From positions 406,856 through 470,855 of the forward strand of contig NZ_FQUJ01000002.1 of the NCBI RefSeq assembly GCF_900128925.1: 64,000 nt of DNA, given 5' to 3'. Positions 63,415 to 64,000 of this stretch are shown in pieces. The stretch comes from Modicisalibacter ilicicola DSM 19980. GTDB lineage: Bacteria; Pseudomonadota; Gammaproteobacteria; Pseudomonadales; Halomonadaceae. The notes under the pieces were generated by a model that was not told the DNA's origin, ran no database searches, and worked only from the letters and a program-made list of their open reading frames with translations. The position numbers and the translations under genes were made by a program. Every line of letters starts with the position of its first letter. The first letter of the stretch is position 1.

Positions 63415-63606
63415 CTATGCTAGCCCCAGTGCATACGAAACCAGCGGTGAGTCGGGCTCTTGCGTTGTCTGGCGCTCCAGGGCATCGATGAGCGCGCCGC
63501 ACTTCTCATCGATCACGTCCTGCCCATCGAAAATCGCATGACGGTAGCGACACTGCTCAACGATATACCCATGGCATCGTAGATAACTGGCAACCCGAGA
63601 AACCGG
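63415..63606 (-). pseudogene. Orphan coding remnant without start codon
   Basis: Minus-strand open stretch of 63 codons ending at TAG 63415-63417, with coding-like composition (GYIVEQCRYRHAIFDGQ, then DEKCGALIDALERQ and SYALGLA). No ATG occurs in frame after the upstream TAG. No family was recognised. Best seen as the C-terminal relic of a lost gene next to the truncated PIN gene. Confidence 0.4.
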
Positions 63607-63619
63607 CTACTCTTTTATC

Positions 63620-64000
63620 TCATGGCACCAGCACGATCTTCGCCGCCGAGGTACGCCCAGCGACGAGGTCGGCAAACGCGCCGGCGCCCTCGTTCAAGGG
63701 ACGGGTTTCCACCCATTCGAGACTCCCCAGCGCGCCGGAGTCGAGCAGCGCCACCGTGGCCCGAAGGTCGCTCGGCGTGTAGGTATAGGCCCCCAGGAAG
63801 GCGATCTCCTGCAGGGTCAGGGTGCGCACATCCAGCTCGCCGGCGTTGTCCTGCAGGCCAACGTGCATGATGGCGCCGCCGGGACGCGCCGCGTGGGTCG
63901 CCATGGCCCGGGTGGCGCCGGCGCCGACGCAGTCGAAGACCGCCTCGACACTGTTTTCCTCGGGGCCGGCATCGCGAGGGTCGAAAGCCTCCAGGCCGAC
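63620..64000 (-). CDS. Zinc-type (MDR) alcohol dehydrogenase, N-terminal part off window
   Basis: C-terminal 126 residues of a medium-chain dehydrogenase. The frame runs to the window edge and includes the cofactor-domain segment EAVFDCVGAGATRAM, then RPGGAIMHVGLQ and LTLQEIAFLGAYTYTPSDL, which belong to the MDR Rossmann domain. The C-terminus FADLVAGRTSAAKIVLVP is a typical family ending. Catalytic zinc ligands lie upstream, outside the window. Confidence 0.9.
   Translation of the reverse strand, partial: VGLEAFDPRDAGPEENSVEAVFDCVGAGATRAMATHAARPGGAIMHVGLQDNAGELDVRTLTLQEIAFLGAYTYTPSDLRATVALLDSGALGSLEWVETRPLNEGAGAFADLVAGRTSAAKIVLVP

Overview
The window is one contiguous stretch of a GC-rich bacterial chromosome with densely packed genes, short intergenic gaps and many ATGA-type overlaps. 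Gene content and order point to a halophilic gammaproteobacterium, most likely of the Halomonadaceae (Halomonas and relatives). Supporting points are the divergent blocks def-fmt-rsmB-trkA-trkH and lysM-dprA-tsaC-hemF-aroE, the acidic proteins, an ectoine-synthase-like cupin, and two TRAP transporters, one with a universal stress protein downstream as in teaABCD. The genus assignment is inference; no rRNA or tRNA gene was found in the window.

Layout. 0-6.6 kb: 3' part of der, then a minus-strand signalling cassette (PAS histidine kinase, receiver, HPt-REC-REC-GGDEF protein), a DUF815 ATPase, an M48 lipoprotein protease and a small membrane protein. 6.6-18 kb: aroE, hemF, tsaC, dprA and a LysM protein (minus), divergent from def, fmt, rsmB, dodecin, trkA and trkH (plus). 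18-33.5 kb: mixed metabolism, including a TraB-family protein, an arfA gene, an amidase/EctC-like/GNAT-nitrilase/mtfA run, a LysR-dioxygenase pair, a glycosyltransferase, a tartrate/D-malate dehydrogenase, hemerythrin and lipocalin genes, and a DUF1338-astE pair. 33.7-39.1 kb: a polar amino-acid ABC transporter with two binding proteins, then an IadA-like dipeptidase. 39.1-41.3 kb: an AT-rich insert carrying a Wzz-like gene, bounded by 62-bp direct repeats. 41.2-59.8 kb: an amine/amino-acid catabolic region with two TRAP systems, a glutamine-synthetase-like ligase, aldehyde and alcohol dehydrogenases, a class I amidotransferase, a PuuB-like FAD oxidoreductase, and LysR and MocR regulators. 59.8-64 kb: CobS/CobT-like pair, a FitA-like antitoxin with a truncated PIN toxin, and the 3' part of a zinc-type dehydrogenase.

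How it works together. The 41-60 kb region reads as a gamma-glutamylation route. TRAP systems import an organic solute, the glutamine-synthetase homologue would glutamylate an amine, the PuuB-like flavoprotein would oxidise it, the aldehyde dehydrogenase would oxidise the aldehyde, and the amidotransferase-fold protein could release glutamate. Three TRAP genes have AACAACAA tracts at their translation starts, which suggests Hfq-type catabolite control. A 12-mer shared by the MocR/TRAP promoter and the flavoprotein promoter suggests one local regulon.

Repeats. Two related ~150-bp palindromic repeats bracket hemF, and the downstream copy supplies its last codons. A different palindrome lies inside the ligase-aldehyde dehydrogenase operon, and a REP-like pair lies in the AT-rich insert. 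All functions are read from protein motifs and context by eye; no database search was run.
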